Notes: generated from the letters alone by a model not told the origin. Positions 20,151-30,108 are shown, counted from the stretch's first letter. The stretch is DNA of 64,000 nucleotides from Pelagibacterium sp. 26DY04 (GCF_031202305.1 NZ_CP101731.1:3823507-3887506); one strand, 5' to 3'. Numbers and translations are program-made.

Positions 20151-21169
20151 CGGCCCTCAAGGGCCGCGACATCGACAGATTCCTCGCCCAGCCCGATCTC
20201 AAATCGGGCCTGGTGCTTGTTTATGGGCCCGATACGGGCCTGGTGGGGGAGAATGCCGGGCGGCTGGTCCGCCATTTCGCCGGCGATCCCCCCGATCCCG
20301 AGAGCCTTGCGCAACTGCATATGAGCGAGATCGATGCCGATCCGCAGCGGCTCGGAATTCTGGCGCGCAGCCCGTCGCTATTCGGCGGCGGGACGACCAT
20401 CCGCATCCGTGGCGCAAGCAACAAGCTTGCGGCAACGCTCTCCGAACTGCTCGAAGAGGGTGCCGAGGCGGTGTTTATCGTCGAAGGCGGCGATCTCAAG
20501 CCCTCCGATGGCCTGCGCAAGCTCGCCGAAAGCCGCAGGGACGCCCGCGCCCTGCCCTGTTACGCCGATTCCGGCCAGACCATCGATGCGCTGATCCGTG
20601 AAACATTTGTCTCAGCCAATATCAGCCTTGAGGCCGATCTTGTGCCCATGCTGCGCGAAATGCTGGGCAATGACCGGCAGATCACCCGCCGGGAGCTCGA
20701 AAAACTTGTTCTTTTCGCCGGCGAGGGCGGCAAGCTTTCACGCGAGGACGTGACGCGGCTCTGCGGCGACAACGCGGCCTTGGCCATCGATGCCGTGGTC
20801 GATGCCATCGCCACGGGCCATGCCCGGCGCTTTGACGAAGCCATGACGCGCGCCACCAGCGCCGGCACCGATCCGCAGCGCCTTTTGATTGTCGCCATGC
20901 AGCATTTTTCCCGGCTGCGCGCCATGCGCGCCGAAATGGACGCCGGGGCCGGGCTCGATCAGGTGATCAGTCGGGCAACCCCGCGCATCCACTTTTCTCG
21001 CAAGGCAAGCATCGAACAGCAGCTCCGCCTCTGGTCGGACGACGCCCTGGCCTCGGCCTGCAATCGGCTGGCTACAGCCATCGCCGATAGCCGCAAGACC
21101 GCCTCGCTCGCCGCGGCTTCAGGCCGCCAGGCGATGCTCGCCGTGTGCATGGCTGCGGCAAGACGATAA
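20147..21169 (+). CDS. holA: DNA polymerase III subunit delta
   Basis: A 340-residue delta subunit of the clamp loader, which opens the beta sliding clamp. Motifs typical of HolA are LVLVYGPDTGLVGENAGRL at the N-terminus, the LFGGGTTIRI segment (SLFG is typical), and LYRL-like LRAMRAEMD in the C-terminal collar domain. ATG at 20147 overlaps the lptE stop. It is convergent with parB; a parS-like site lies between them. Confidence 0.93.
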   Translation: MTALKGRDIDRFLAQPDLKSGLVLVYGPDTGLVGENAGRLVRHFAGDPPDPESLAQLHMSEIDADPQRLGILARSPSLFGGGTTIRIRGASNKLAATLSELLEEGAEAVFIVEGGDLKPSDGLRKLAESRRDARALPCYADSGQTIDALIRETFVSANISLEADLVPMLREMLGNDRQITRRELEKLVLFAGEGGKLSREDVTRLCGDNAALAIDAVVDAIATGHARRFDEAMTRATSAGTDPQRLLIVAMQHFSRLRAMRAEMDAGAGLDQVISRATPRIHFSRKASIEQQLRLWSDDALASACNRLATAIADSRKTASLAAASGRQAMLAVCMAAARR

Positions 21170-21191
21170 TATTTTCAACAGCTTGGCACGA

Positions 21192-21207
21192 TGTTTCACG
21201 TGCAACG
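21192..21207. promoter_or_regulatory. parS site 1 (holA/parB intergenic)
   Basis: TGTTTCACGTGCAACG, differing by one base from the core palindrome GTTTCACGTGAAAC. It lies between the convergent holA and parB, next to parAB. Confidence 0.8.
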
Positions 21208-21221
21208 CCGCTCTTTTGGTC

Positions 21222-22106
21222 TCAATGCGAAAGCAGCCGCGTGCACACGCCATCGAGCTGTTCGAGCGTCTTGTAGCGGATCTCGAGCTTGCCGCCCCGA
21301 TCGCGGTGTTCGAGCGTCACGGACAGCCCCAGCGCATCGGAAAGCTGCTTTTCCAGCGCCAATGTGTCGGCATCCTTCGAGGACGGGCGCTTTTCGCTTG
21401 AACCAGCGGGCGCACGACGCACCTCGCTGTCCTTTTGATGCAGGGCCTCGGCCTCGCGCACCGAAAGCCCGGCATCGACGATCCGCCGCGCCAGGGCCAG
21501 CGGATCTTCCGAGGTGATCAGGGTCCGGGCATGCCCGGCGGTCAACTCGCCCCGGCCGAGCATATCCTGCACTTCGTTGGGCAAGCGCAGCAGACGCAGC
21601 GTGTTGGCCACATGCGAGCGCGACTTGCCGATCACCTGGGCGAGGTCGTTCTGGGTGTAGTCGAACTGTTCGATCAACTGCCCATACCCTTGCGCTTCTT
21701 CCAACGGGTTGAGGTCGGCGCGCTGCACGTTCTCGATAATGGCGAGTTCGAGCGCTTCCTTGTCGTCCACCTCGCGGATGATGACCGGCACTTCATGCAG
21801 GCCGGCTTTCTGTGCCGCCCGCCAGCGGCGCTCGCCGGCGATGATTTCATAAACATCGGGGCCCTGCTCGCTGGGCCGGACCAGCAAAGGCTGCATCACG
21901 CCCTTCTCGCGGATCGAATTGGTCAGATCCTCGAGTTGTTCGGGATCGAAATCCTTACGCGGGTTGGCGCGGTTGGCGATGATGAATTCGACGGGAAGCC
22001 GACGCGTGCCCGTTCCCGATTCCGCCTGACGCGGCGCATCGAGAGGCTGCATATCGCCGATAAGAGCGGCAAGGCCGCGGCCGAGACGAGTGGGTTTGTC
22101 GTTCAT
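21222..22106 (-). CDS. parB: Chromosome partitioning protein ParB
   Basis: A 294-residue CTP-dependent DNA clamp that loads at parS and spreads to form the segregation complex. It has the N-terminal LGRGLAALIGD, the ParB/Srx CTPase motif EIIAGERRWRAAQKAGL, a helix-turn-helix (YTQNDLAQVIGKSRSHVANTL-like) that reads parS, and a C-terminal dimerisation tail. ATG at 22106 is preceded by GGAG inside an upstream in-frame ATG (22118) that overlaps the parA stop. Second gene of parAB. Confidence 0.96.
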   Translation of the reverse strand: MNDKPTRLGRGLAALIGDMQPLDAPRQAESGTGTRRLPVEFIIANRANPRKDFDPEQLEDLTNSIREKGVMQPLLVRPSEQGPDVYEIIAGERRWRAAQKAGLHEVPVIIREVDDKEALELAIIENVQRADLNPLEEAQGYGQLIEQFDYTQNDLAQVIGKSRSHVANTLRLLRLPNEVQDMLGRGELTAGHARTLITSEDPLALARRIVDAGLSVREAEALHQKDSEVRRAPAGSSEKRPSSKDADTLALEKQLSDALGLSVTLEHRDRGGKLEIRYKTLEQLDGVCTRLLSH

Positions 22107-22117
22107 GGTCTTCTCCA

Positions 22118-22918
22118 TCACGCCGCCCGCAACTGGCGTTCGCGCTTGATCACTTCGGTGGCCAGGCGAAGATAGGCCTGGCTTCCGGCGCATTTGAGGT
22201 CATAGAGCAGTGCCGGCTTGCCATAGGAGGGCGCTTCGGAAAGCCGCACATTGCGCGGGATCACCGTATCGTAAACCAAAGTGCCCATATGCTCGCGCAC
22301 ATCATTGAGCACCTGTTCGGAAAGGTTGTTGCGCTTGTCGAACATGGTCATCACTACGCCCTGGATCGACAGGCGCGGATTGAGGGTCGAGCGGATCTGC
22401 TCGATGGTCTGCAGCAATTGGCTCAGCCCTTCGAGCGCGAAGAACTCGCATTGCAGCGGCACCAGCACGGCATCGGCAGCGGTGAGCGCGTTGATGGTCA
22501 AAAGATTGAGGGACGGCGGGCAATCGATCAGCACATAGGTGATCGGCTTGTTATCGATCAGCACCTCATGGGCATTGTCGAGGGCCGATTTCAAACGGAA
22601 GGCGCGATCGCGCTCCGCGGCGATGGTCAATTCGACGCCCAGCAGATCCATGGTCGAAGGAACGATGGCGACATTGGGCACCGAGGTCAGCACCGCCGAT
22701 TCCTTGACCGTCGCTTCGTTGAGCAGCAGGTCGAAGGACGAGCGCTCGCGTTGCTGGCGCCCGAGGCCGAGGCCGGTGGAGGCATTGCCCTGCGGATCGA
22801 GGTCGATAATCAGGACACGCTCGCCAATGGCCGCCAGGGCGGTGGCGAGATTGATGGCTGTCGTCGTCTTGCCGACGCCACCCTTCTGATTGGCGAGAGT
22901 AAGGATACGGGGATGCAT
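22118..22918 (-). CDS. parA: Chromosome partitioning ATPase ParA
   Basis: A 266-residue Walker-type ATPase that forms the DNA-bound gradient pulling ParB-parS complexes apart. The deviant Walker A KGGVGKTTT has the signature Lys at position 12 and the P-loop Lys at 17. The following IDLDPQGNAST (A') and LIDCPPSL (Walker B) are intact. It forms an operon with parB by overlapping stop and start, and lies downstream of rsmG, separated by a diverged dispersed repeat. Confidence 0.96.
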   Translation of the reverse strand: MHPRILTLANQKGGVGKTTTAINLATALAAIGERVLIIDLDPQGNASTGLGLGRQQRERSSFDLLLNEATVKESAVLTSVPNVAIVPSTMDLLGVELTIAAERDRAFRLKSALDNAHEVLIDNKPITYVLIDCPPSLNLLTINALTAADAVLVPLQCEFFALEGLSQLLQTIEQIRSTLNPRLSIQGVVMTMFDKRNNLSEQVLNDVREHMGTLVYDTVIPRNVRLSEAPSYGKPALLYDLKCAGSQAYLRLATEVIKRERQLRAA

Positions 22919-22958
22919 CTGGCCTCCGAAACCTGTGCGGCTTCAAACACTTAAAGCT

Positions 22959-23060
22959 GGAACCGTTACGGATGTGATCGAACCAAATCCCCGGGTTCCA
23001 ACCCGCTGTTGTGTCGCGTTCCCGAACCACAAGAGTGGTGCCCCACTATTGCCGGAACGC
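22959..23060. repeat. Bipartite hairpin repeat, copy 7 (diverged)
   Basis: Same orientation as copy 4 but much changed. Module B stem GGAACC (22959-22964) / GGTTCC (22994-22999). Module A stem GCGTTCC (23016-23022) / GGAACGC (23054-23060). Both arms changed together relative to other copies, so pairing is kept. It ends just before the rsmG stop. Confidence 0.6.
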
Positions 23061-23061
23061 A

Positions 23062-23721
23062 CTATGGCTTTGGACGAAGATCACTGATTTCGAGAATGAC
23101 GCCGTTTTCGTCCGTCGCGCTTTGATGCTTTAACACATCGTAAACCCAATCTGAATCCGCTGATTTGAGTTCTTCCCCAAATTCGCGCCCCTTGTGCAGC
23201 AGGGCGCGGCTGTCCTGGGACCACAAGCGATGAAGATAGGATAAGAGGAGCGGCATGGGGGCCAGCGCGCGGGAGGTAAAAAGATCAACATGGCCAATGG
23301 CTTGCGGATCGATGGCTTCGATGCGCGCCGTATGGACGGTTACGGGGAGATCGAACTCACGGACTGCGGCGCGCAGAAACGCACATTTTCGCGAATTGGA
23401 TTCGATGAGGTGCATCGAGAACTCGTGCCCTTTGAGCGCAATCGCCAGCGGAATGGCCGGAAATCCGCCGCCACTGCCGATATCGAGCACGTTCATCCGT
23501 GTGGATAGTTCGCCGATCAGCGGTAAGAGCTGTAACGAATCAAGGATATGGCGCTGCCACAGATCGCCCGGTGTTTCACGTGAAACGAGATTCTGCACCT
23601 TCTGCCAGCGCTGAACAAGGTGCACATATGAGTCGAGATCGGATTTTGTGGCCATTATCGACCGGCCTAGATGCCGTTCATAAGCACCGATGTGCGATTC
23701 GGGCGAAATCTCCCCCCTCAC
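23062..23721 (-). CDS. rsmG: 16S rRNA (guanine-N7)-methyltransferase RsmG
   Basis: A 219-residue SAM-dependent methyltransferase (GidB) acting on G527 of 16S rRNA. The SAM-binding motif [17 protein letters not shown] and the following [13 protein letters not shown] are clear. I chose GTG at 23721, whose GTGA overlaps the mnmG stop; this restores the N-terminal helix missing if the ATG 66 bases downstream is used. The conserved NLVSRET segment is encoded by a parS site (23572-23587). Confidence 0.9.
   Translation of the reverse strand: MRGEISPESHIGAYERHLGRSIMATKSDLDSYVHLVQRWQKVQNLVSRETPGDLWQRHILDSLQLLPLIGELSTRMNVLDIGSGGGFPAIPLAIALKGHEFSMHLIESNSRKCAFLRAAVREFDLPVTVHTARIEAIDPQAIGHVDLFTSRALAPMPLLLSYLHRLWSQDSRALLHKGREFGEELKSADSDWVYDVLKHQSATDENGVILEISDLRPKP
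23572..23587. promoter_or_regulatory. parS site 2 (inside rsmG)
   Basis: TGTTTCACGTGAAACG, containing the perfect 14-bp palindrome GTTTCACGTGAAAC. It is the best parS in the window and is embedded in codons for Val-Ser-Arg-Glu-Thr of RsmG. Confidence 0.92.
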
Positions 23722-25583
23722 GACGCCTTGCGCTCCATGCGCCCGCGCCGGATGACGGCAAGGATCAAGGTCAGGGCGGCGGGAGTGACGCCCTCGATGC
23801 GCTGCGCCTGAGCAATGGTCTGGGGCCGTGCCGCGATAAGCTTCTGCTTCATTTCGTTGGAGAGGCCGGGCAGAAGGGCATAGTCGAGCCAATCGGGAAT
23901 GGTCCGCGACTCGTCGCGGCGGACCGCTTCCACATCGGCCTGCTGCCGCTCCAGATAGACGGCATATTGCGCATCGATAGCCAGTTGCTCGTAAGTATTT
24001 GATTCCATATCGGAAATCTCAGGCCAGATCGCTTCGATATCCGCTCGTTCGGTTGTCGGATAACTCATCAGTTCGAAGGCCGACCGGCGCACGCCGTCGG
24101 CATTGACATTGACCCCCGCCTTGCGCGCTTGAGTGGGCGTGGCCGACAGGGATTTGAGCAGGCTGCGGCCGGTTTCCAGCCGATTCATCCTCGCCGCGAA
24201 ATGTTCGCGCCGCTGTTCTCCGACAAGGCCGATATCGATGCCGAGCTGGGTCAGGCGCTGATCGGCATTGTCGACGCGCAGTTGCAGCCGGAATTCGGCG
24301 CGCGAGGTGAACATGCGATAGGGTTCGGTAACGCCTCGGGTGATGAGATCATCGATCATCACCCCGAGATAGGAATTGGTGCGCGACAGAACCAGCGGCT
24401 CGCGGCCGAGCGCGGCGAGCGCCGCGTTGGCGCCGGCCAGCAGGCCTTGAGCGGCGGCCTCTTCATAACCGGTGGTGCCATTGATCTGTCCGGCAAGATA
24501 AAGGCCAGGCAGAGCGCGCAGCATCAGGCTGGGCGAGAGCTCGCGCGGATCGACGTGATCATATTCGATTGCATAGCCGGGGCGCTTGATGACGACGTTT
24601 TCCAGGCCGGGCATGGCCTTGAGGAAGGCGAGCTGAACGTCTGCCGGCAGGGAGGTCGAAAGCCCGTTGGGATAGATTGTGGGGTCATCGAGCCCTTCGG
24701 GCTCGAGAAACACCAAATGGCTGTCCTTGTCGGCAAAGCGGACGATCTTGTCTTCGATCGAGGGGCAATAGCGCGGGCCGCGCGATTGGATTTTCCCCGA
24801 ATACATGGCCGAGCGCGAAAGATTTTCGGAAATGATCCGATGCGCGTCCGCCGTAGTGCGGGTTTCAAAGCACGAGATCTGCGGCGTGGTGATTCGGTCG
24901 GTCAGGGCCGAGAACGGCTCGGGCGGATGATCGCCCTGCTGTTCGGACAGCACCGAAAAATCAATCGAGGCCGCATCGAGCCGCGGCGGCGTTCCGGTCT
25001 TGAGCCGCCCGAGCTTGAGCCCCAGGGCTTCGAGCCTTAGCGACAGCCCGAGCACCGGCTTCTCCCCGGCCCGTCCGGCCGGGATGGTTTCTTCCCCGCG
25101 ATGGATCAGCCCGCGCAAAAAGGTTCCCGTGGTCAGCACCACCGCCCTGGCGCCGATGCGCCGCCCGTCGAGCAACACCACGCCCGTGACGACGCCATCG
25201 GCGACGATCAAATCATCGACCTCGCCTTCGATGATATCGAGATTGGGCGTTCCGGACAGCTCGGCCTGCATGGCCTCGCGATAGAGCCTGCGGTCCTCCT
25301 GCGCCCGTGGGCCCCGCACCGCCGGCCCCTTACGCCGGTTGAGCACCCGGAACTGAATACCGCCCTTATCGGCAATCCGGCCCATCACCCCATCAAGCGC
25401 ATCGATCTCGCGCACCAGATGCCCCTTACCCAACCCGCCGATCGCCGGATTGCAGCTCATCTCACCGATGGTCGCGAATTTATGGGTGACCAGCGCCGTA
25501 GGGACACCCAGACGCGCGGAAGCCGCCGCAGCTTCCGCTCCGGCATGGCCGCCGCCAACGATGATCACACCATAGTCAGTCAT
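23718..25583 (-). CDS. mnmG: tRNA uridine-5-carboxymethylaminomethyl modification enzyme MnmG
   Basis: A 621-residue FAD protein (GidA) that, with MnmE, modifies U34 of tRNAs. The N-terminal dinucleotide motif [20 protein letters not shown], the [28 protein letters not shown] core (shown here in part) and the C-terminal helical domain ending near [16 protein letters not shown] match the family in length and order. It is followed by rsmG with a 4-base overlap. Upstream, three parS sites separate it from mnmE. Confidence 0.97.
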   Translation of the reverse strand: MTDYGVIIVGGGHAGAEAAAASARLGVPTALVTHKFATIGEMSCNPAIGGLGKGHLVREIDALDGVMGRIADKGGIQFRVLNRRKGPAVRGPRAQEDRRLYREAMQAELSGTPNLDIIEGEVDDLIVADGVVTGVVLLDGRRIGARAVVLTTGTFLRGLIHRGEETIPAGRAGEKPVLGLSLRLEALGLKLGRLKTGTPPRLDAASIDFSVLSEQQGDHPPEPFSALTDRITTPQISCFETRTTADAHRIISENLSRSAMYSGKIQSRGPRYCPSIEDKIVRFADKDSHLVFLEPEGLDDPTIYPNGLSTSLPADVQLAFLKAMPGLENVVIKRPGYAIEYDHVDPRELSPSLMLRALPGLYLAGQINGTTGYEEAAAQGLLAGANAALAALGREPLVLSRTNSYLGVMIDDLITRGVTEPYRMFTSRAEFRLQLRVDNADQRLTQLGIDIGLVGEQRREHFAARMNRLETGRSLLKSLSATPTQARKAGVNVNADGVRRSAFELMSYPTTERADIEAIWPEISDMESNTYEQLAIDAQYAVYLERQQADVEAVRRDESRTIPDWLDYALLPGLSNEMKQKLIAARPQTIAQAQRIEGVTPAALTLILAVIRRGRMERKAS

Positions 25584-25597
25584 GGATGGGTCCGAAC

Positions 25598-25613
25598 TGT
25601 TTCACGTGAATCC
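25598..25613. promoter_or_regulatory. parS site 3
   Basis: TGTTTCACGTGAATCC, one mismatch from the core palindrome, 15 bases upstream of the mnmG start. Confidence 0.85.
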
Positions 25614-25633
25614 AACATAGGGCTTCAATACCG

Positions 25634-25649
25634 TGTTTCACGTGAATCA
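25634..25649. promoter_or_regulatory. parS site 4
   Basis: TGTTTCACGTGAATCA, one mismatch from the core palindrome; centre 36 bp from site 3. Confidence 0.85.
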
Positions 25650-25670
25650 ACACCATCAACATGGCGTCAA

Positions 25671-25686
25671 CGTTTCACGTGAATCA
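25671..25686. promoter_or_regulatory. parS site 5 (overlaps mnmE stop)
   Basis: CGTTTCACGTGAATCA, one mismatch from the core; centre 37 bp from site 4. Its last three bases are the TGA stop of mnmE on the minus strand. Confidence 0.85.
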
Positions 25687-27009
25687 CTTGCCGATGCAAA
25701 AGCCGGCAAACAGCCGGTCGAGCACGGCTTCATTGTCCATCAGCCCGATCAATCCGGCCAGCGTATCGGCGGCACGGCGCAAATCTTCGGCGCAAAGCTC
25801 GGGCTGGTCGATCCGGGCCAGCGCCGAGTGAATATGCGCAATCGCCGCGCCGAGCGCTTCCTTGTCGCGCAAATGGCTGACAAGGCTCGGCTCGCCGCCG
25901 CCCAGGCGCTGTTCAATATGGCGTTCCAGGCGTTCGATCAAGAGGGGAATGCCCTCCCCCGTATGGGCAGAAAGCGCCAGACCGGCAGTTTCCGGGGGTG
26001 CCGCCAGGTCTGATTTGGTCGCCAGAGTCCAGACCGGAACTGCCAAGGGCTCGATGGCCGGCGTCGGAGCATCCGGCGCAACGAGCAGCAGAACCAGATC
26101 GGCGGCGTACATGGCGCGACGCGCCCGGCGGATGCCCTCCCCTTCGGCCAGGCTATCGGTCTCGCGCAGGCCGGCGGTATCGGTGAGCGTCACGAGCTGG
26201 CCACCAAGATCGATGGAAACGTCCTTGGTGTCGCGGGTAGTTCCCGCTTCGGCGGTGACGATCGCCAGATCGGAACCGGCCAAGGCATTGAGTAGGCTCG
26301 ATTTCCCGGCATTGGGCGCACCGGCCAGAACGATGCGAAAGCCTTCACGGGTAATGCGCCCGCGCTCATACCCCTGCAACGCATCCTCAAGCGCTGCACC
26401 GAGCGTTTCGAGGTCGCTAACGAAATGCTGAGGCAGCTCGAAAGGAACATCATCCTCGTCGGAAAAATCGAGCCTGGCTTCGATTTCGGCGCGGGAATCG
26501 AGCAACAGCCCGCGCCAGAGCGCGATCCGATCGGCAAGCCCACCCTCGAGGCGAGCGAGCGCCTGACGGCGCTGGGTCTCGGTTTCGGCGGCGAGAAGAT
26601 CACCCAAACCTTCAATGGCCGTGAGGTCGAGCTTGCCGTTCTCGAACGCGCGGCGGGTAAAATCGCCCGGCCCGGCGAGCGCGATCCCCTCCATCGCCGT
26701 CAGCGCCGCGAGAATGGCTTTGACGCCGGCCGGCGATCCATGGACCTGCAGCTCGGCGCAATCCTCGCCCGTAAAGGAGTTCGGAGTCGGGAAAAAGGCG
26801 AGAAGGCCCTGGTCGAGCGCCTCGCCGGTGGCCGGGTTACGCAGAACGCGAAGGGAAAGGTGTCGCGGGCGCGGGAGGGTGTCGCAAAGGGCTTGGACGG
26901 CAGCGAAGGTTCGGGGGCCGGACAAGCGGATCACGGCAACGCCGGAGGGCAGGCTGCCGGAGGAAAGCGCCACGATGGTCGAAGCTTGAGTCACCGATTG
27001 CAGGTCCAT
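25684..27009 (-). CDS. mnmE: tRNA modification GTPase MnmE
   Basis: A 441-residue GTPase (TrmE) that partners MnmG in wobble-uridine modification. The tetrahydrofolate-binding N-domain contains GEDCAELQVHG. The inserted Ras-like G domain has P-loop GAPNAGKSS, the G2 region GTTRDTK, DTAGLR and a TKSD-type guanine motif. The C-terminus FCIGK carries the conserved catalytic cysteine. The stop codon is part of a parS site. Confidence 0.97.
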   Translation of the reverse strand: MDLQSVTQASTIVALSSGSLPSGVAVIRLSGPRTFAAVQALCDTLPRPRHLSLRVLRNPATGEALDQGLLAFFPTPNSFTGEDCAELQVHGSPAGVKAILAALTAMEGIALAGPGDFTRRAFENGKLDLTAIEGLGDLLAAETETQRRQALARLEGGLADRIALWRGLLLDSRAEIEARLDFSDEDDVPFELPQHFVSDLETLGAALEDALQGYERGRITREGFRIVLAGAPNAGKSSLLNALAGSDLAIVTAEAGTTRDTKDVSIDLGGQLVTLTDTAGLRETDSLAEGEGIRRARRAMYAADLVLLLVAPDAPTPAIEPLAVPVWTLATKSDLAAPPETAGLALSAHTGEGIPLLIERLERHIEQRLGGGEPSLVSHLRDKEALGAAIAHIHSALARIDQPELCAEDLRRAADTLAGLIGLMDNEAVLDRLFAGFCIGK

Positions 27010-27114
27010 GCTGATGGGACCGAAATAGTCACATTAGGCAACCAACCGCAAGACGCAGAGGTGGGTGTGGCAGCCTAGCGGGCCCTCGGGAAAAGCTCGA
27101 GGACGGCGACTGAA

Positions 27115-27155
27115 GCGAAAATCACCGCTCCCGTCAGTGATTGACAGGAACGGTG
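27115..27155 (-). terminator. Hairpin terminator of rho
   Basis: A 14-bp stem between 27123-27136 and 27142-27155 that, read on the minus strand, includes two G-U wobbles and is followed by ATTTTC. It lies 27 bases after the rho stop. The wobbles favour the minus-strand RNA as the functional fold. Confidence 0.65.
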
Positions 27156-27181
27156 TGTTCACAGAACCCATGAGCCACCAA

Positions 27182-28447
27182 TCAGGTGTTCATCGATTCG
27201 AAGAATTCGCTGTTGGTCTTGGTCTGGCGCAGCTTGTCGAGCAGGAATTCCATGGCATCGACAGTACCCATCGGGTTGAGGATGCGGCGCAGGACGTACA
27301 TCTTGCGCAGGATATCGGGCTCGACCAGCAATTCTTCCTTGCGGGTGCCGGACTTGGTGACATCGATCGCCGGGAAAACGCGCTTGTCGGAAACCTTGCG
27401 GTCGAGGACGATTTCCGAGTTGCCGGTGCCCTTGAACTCTTCAAAGATCACTTCGTCCATGCGGCTTCCGGTATCGATCAGCGCCGTCGAGATGATGGTG
27501 AGCGAACCGCCATCCTCGATGTTGCGCGCCGCGCCGAAGAAGCGCTTGGGGCGCTGCAGGGCGTTGGCGTCGACACCACCGGTCAGAACCTTGCCCGAAG
27601 AGGGCACAACGGTGTTGTAGGCGCGGCCCAGGCGGGTGATCGAATCGAGCAAGATCACGACATCGCGCTTATGCTCGACAAGGCGCTTGGCCTTTTCGAT
27701 AACCATTTCAGCAACTTGCACGTGGCGCGAGGCCGGCTCGTCAAAGGTCGAGGAGATGACTTCGCCCTTGACCGAGCGCTGCATGTCGGTGACTTCTTCC
27801 GGCCGCTCATCGATCAGAAGCACGATCAGATAGCATTCGGGGTGATTGGTGGCGATCGATTGTGCAATATTTTGCAACAATACCGTCTTACCGGTACGCG
27901 GCGGCGCAACGATCAGGGCGCGCTGGCCCTTGCCGAGCGGGGCGACGAGGTCGATGACCCGCGCCGAGCGATCCTTGGTGGTAGGATCGGCCAATTCCAT
28001 CTGCAGCCGCTCATCAGGATAGAGCGGGGTGAGATTGTCGAAATTGATCTTGTGGCGGACCTTTTCGGGGTCCTCGAAATTGATGGTGTTGACCTTGAGA
28101 AGCGCGAAATAGCGCTCGCCTTCCTTGGGGGACCGGATCTGGCCCTCGACCGTGTCGCCGGTGCGCAAACCGAAGCGGCGGATCTGGGAGGGACTTACAT
28201 AGATGTCGTCGGGCCCGGGAAGGTAGTTTGCGTCAGGGGAGCGCAGAAAACCGAAGCCGTCGGGCAGAACTTCGACAACGCCTTCGCCGGTGATTTCGAC
28301 ATCACGGGTCGCCAATTGCTTGAGTATGGCGAACATCAACTCCTGCTTGCGCAGGGTATTGGCGTTTTCGACTTCGAGCTCTTCGGCAAAGGACTGCAAT
28401 TCGGCCGGAGATTTGGCCTTGAGGTCCCTGAGCTTCATGAATTCCAT
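27182..28447 (-). CDS. rho: Transcription termination factor Rho
   Basis: A 421-residue hexameric RNA helicase. It shows the N-terminal helical and OSB-fold RNA-binding domain ([40 protein letters not shown] core), Walker A APPRTGKT, Walker [17 protein letters not shown], the Q-loop [13 protein letters not shown] and the R-loop. ATG at 28447 has AAGG at proper distance; MKLRDL at 28438 is an alternative. The gene is apparently single. Confidence 0.97.
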   Translation of the reverse strand: MEFMKLRDLKAKSPAELQSFAEELEVENANTLRKQELMFAILKQLATRDVEITGEGVVEVLPDGFGFLRSPDANYLPGPDDIYVSPSQIRRFGLRTGDTVEGQIRSPKEGERYFALLKVNTINFEDPEKVRHKINFDNLTPLYPDERLQMELADPTTKDRSARVIDLVAPLGKGQRALIVAPPRTGKTVLLQNIAQSIATNHPECYLIVLLIDERPEEVTDMQRSVKGEVISSTFDEPASRHVQVAEMVIEKAKRLVEHKRDVVILLDSITRLGRAYNTVVPSSGKVLTGGVDANALQRPKRFFGAARNIEDGGSLTIISTALIDTGSRMDEVIFEEFKGTGNSEIVLDRKVSDKRVFPAIDVTKSGTRKEELLVEPDILRKMYVLRRILNPMGTVDAMEFLLDKLRQTKTNSEFFESMNT

Positions 28448-28630
28448 GATCAGCCTTCTTAGGGGAGATGGAGAGATAAGGATAAAGAAAGGAGGGGAGA
28501 AGCGGGGCGGAGCGTCTGCCGCCCGTCTCACGGCGAATGCGTGAGTTGCGCTTTATGTAGCTATTGGTTCGGCTGATTGCAAGCATAACCGTTTTTGATC
28601 GCGCTGTCGCGCCAAACCAATGTGATTGGC

Positions 28631-29065
28631 TCAGAACGGCCTGACGATCACCGCGACTACGATAACGATCATCAGAACCGTTGGCACCTCGTTGAGGAGG
28701 CGGAAATAGCGCGCCGATTTGGTGTTCTCGTCACGGGCGAACTGCTTCTGGTGCCGCGCCAGGAGCCCGTGCAGCCCCGACATCGCGAAAACCGCGACCG
28801 CCTTGAGCCAGGGCCAGCCTTGAGAAAAATCGACGACGCGGAAATGAAACACCAGCGTCAGTCCGAACACCCAAGTGGCGATCATGGCCGGGGTGGTGAT
28901 GGCGCGCAAGAGGCGCCGTTCCATGATCTTGAAGGTTTCCGACTGCACCGAACCCTTTTCGGCGTCCACATGATAGACGAAAAGCCGGGGCAGATAGAAC
29001 ATGCCCGCCATCCAGGCGATGACGGAAATCACATGCAGGGCCAGGGTTATGGCGTACCAGTTCAT
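28631..29065 (-). CDS. hemJ: Protoporphyrinogen oxidase HemJ
   Basis: A 144-residue membrane protein of the HemJ (UPF0093) family with four predicted helices. It oxidises protoporphyrinogen IX to protoporphyrin IX. The conserved N-terminal LHVISVIAWMAGMFYLPRLFVYH includes the haem-ligand candidate His11. It overlaps the hemE stop by ATGA, so haem genes are translationally coupled. Its place beside hemE and rho near the origin is typical for Hyphomicrobiales. Confidence 0.92.
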   Translation of the reverse strand: MNWYAITLALHVISVIAWMAGMFYLPRLFVYHVDAEKGSVQSETFKIMERRLLRAITTPAMIATWVFGLTLVFHFRVVDFSQGWPWLKAVAVFAMSGLHGLLARHQKQFARDENTKSARYFRLLNEVPTVLMIVIVVAVIVRPF

Positions 29066-30108
29066 CCCTTGATGACCTTCAAAAGATCGGAAACGTGAGC
29101 AATCGGGGTCTGGGGCACGATGCCGTGCCCGAGATTGAAGATATGTGGGCGGTCGGCAAAGGCCGCGACGATCTCGCGGGCCCGGCTTTCCATCTGCGCG
29201 CCGCCGGCCACCAGCCGCAGCGGATCGAGATTTCCCTGGACAGTCAGCGTTTTTGGCAAGGTCTGCGAAGCGAAGGCGAGCGGGGTCGCATAATCGAGCC
29301 CGAGCACGTTAACGCCGGTTTTCTCGGCATATTCGGCCAGCATTCCGGCCGCTCCACGGGGAAATCCGGTGATCGGAGCATCGGGAACCAGTTCACGCAC
29401 CCGCGCCACCAATCTGCGGTTGGGTTCGATCACATAGTTGCGGAAGGCGGTCTCGTCGAGATTGAGGGCCCAGCTTTCAAAGATCTGCACCATGTCCGCT
29501 CCAGCCCTAAGCTGAGCGACCAGGTATCGGGCGGAGACTTCAACAAGAATGTCTATGAGCGCGGCAAAGGCAACCGGTTCGTTCAAGGCAAACAGGCGCG
29601 CCGCCGCCTGGTCGGAAGATCCCTTGCCACCCAGCATGTAGGTGGCAACCGTCCAGGGCGCGCCGCAGAACCCGATCAAGGTTTTTTCCTGGGCCAGGGC
29701 AGCTTTGATCTGCTCAAGGGTTTCAAGGACCGGCGTCAGATGATCGAGAGCCTTTCCAGGGCTGAGCGAAGCGACCGACTTTGCATCGAGCGGTTCGAGA
29801 ACCGGTCCTTCTCCCTGCGCGAAACGGACCGGCTGGCCCAGGGCGTCGGGGATGACCAGGATATCGGAAAAAAGGATCGCAGCGTCGAGATCGAAACGCC
29901 GAAGCGGCTGTAGGGTCACTTCGCAAGCCAGGGCCGGCGTATAACACAGATCAAGAAAGCTGCCCGCCTTTGCCCGCACCTCGCGGTATTCGGGAAGGTA
30001 GCGGCCGGCTTGGCGCATGATCCAGACGGGAGGCGTTTTTTGTTTGTGTCCGAGCGCTGCGTCGAGCAGCGGCTTGCCGGTCGGCTGAGGAGAGGCGCGC
30101 AAATTCAA
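29062..30108 (-). CDS. hemE: Uroporphyrinogen decarboxylase
   Basis: A 348-residue enzyme converting uroporphyrinogen III to coproporphyrinogen III. The signature PPVWIMRQAGRYLPEYREVR and the second signature GFCGAPWTVATYMLGG are present, as is the C-terminal LGHGI. The start is TTG at 30108, since no ATG or GTG gives the residues before the first motif and the next ATG would fall inside it. The gene points away from the putative origin immediately upstream. Confidence 0.95.
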   Translation of the reverse strand: MNLRASPQPTGKPLLDAALGHKQKTPPVWIMRQAGRYLPEYREVRAKAGSFLDLCYTPALACEVTLQPLRRFDLDAAILFSDILVIPDALGQPVRFAQGEGPVLEPLDAKSVASLSPGKALDHLTPVLETLEQIKAALAQEKTLIGFCGAPWTVATYMLGGKGSSDQAAARLFALNEPVAFAALIDILVEVSARYLVAQLRAGADMVQIFESWALNLDETAFRNYVIEPNRRLVARVRELVPDAPITGFPRGAAGMLAEYAEKTGVNVLGLDYATPLAFASQTLPKTLTVQGNLDPLRLVAGGAQMESRAREIVAAFADRPHIFNLGHGIVPQTPIAHVSDLLKVIKG

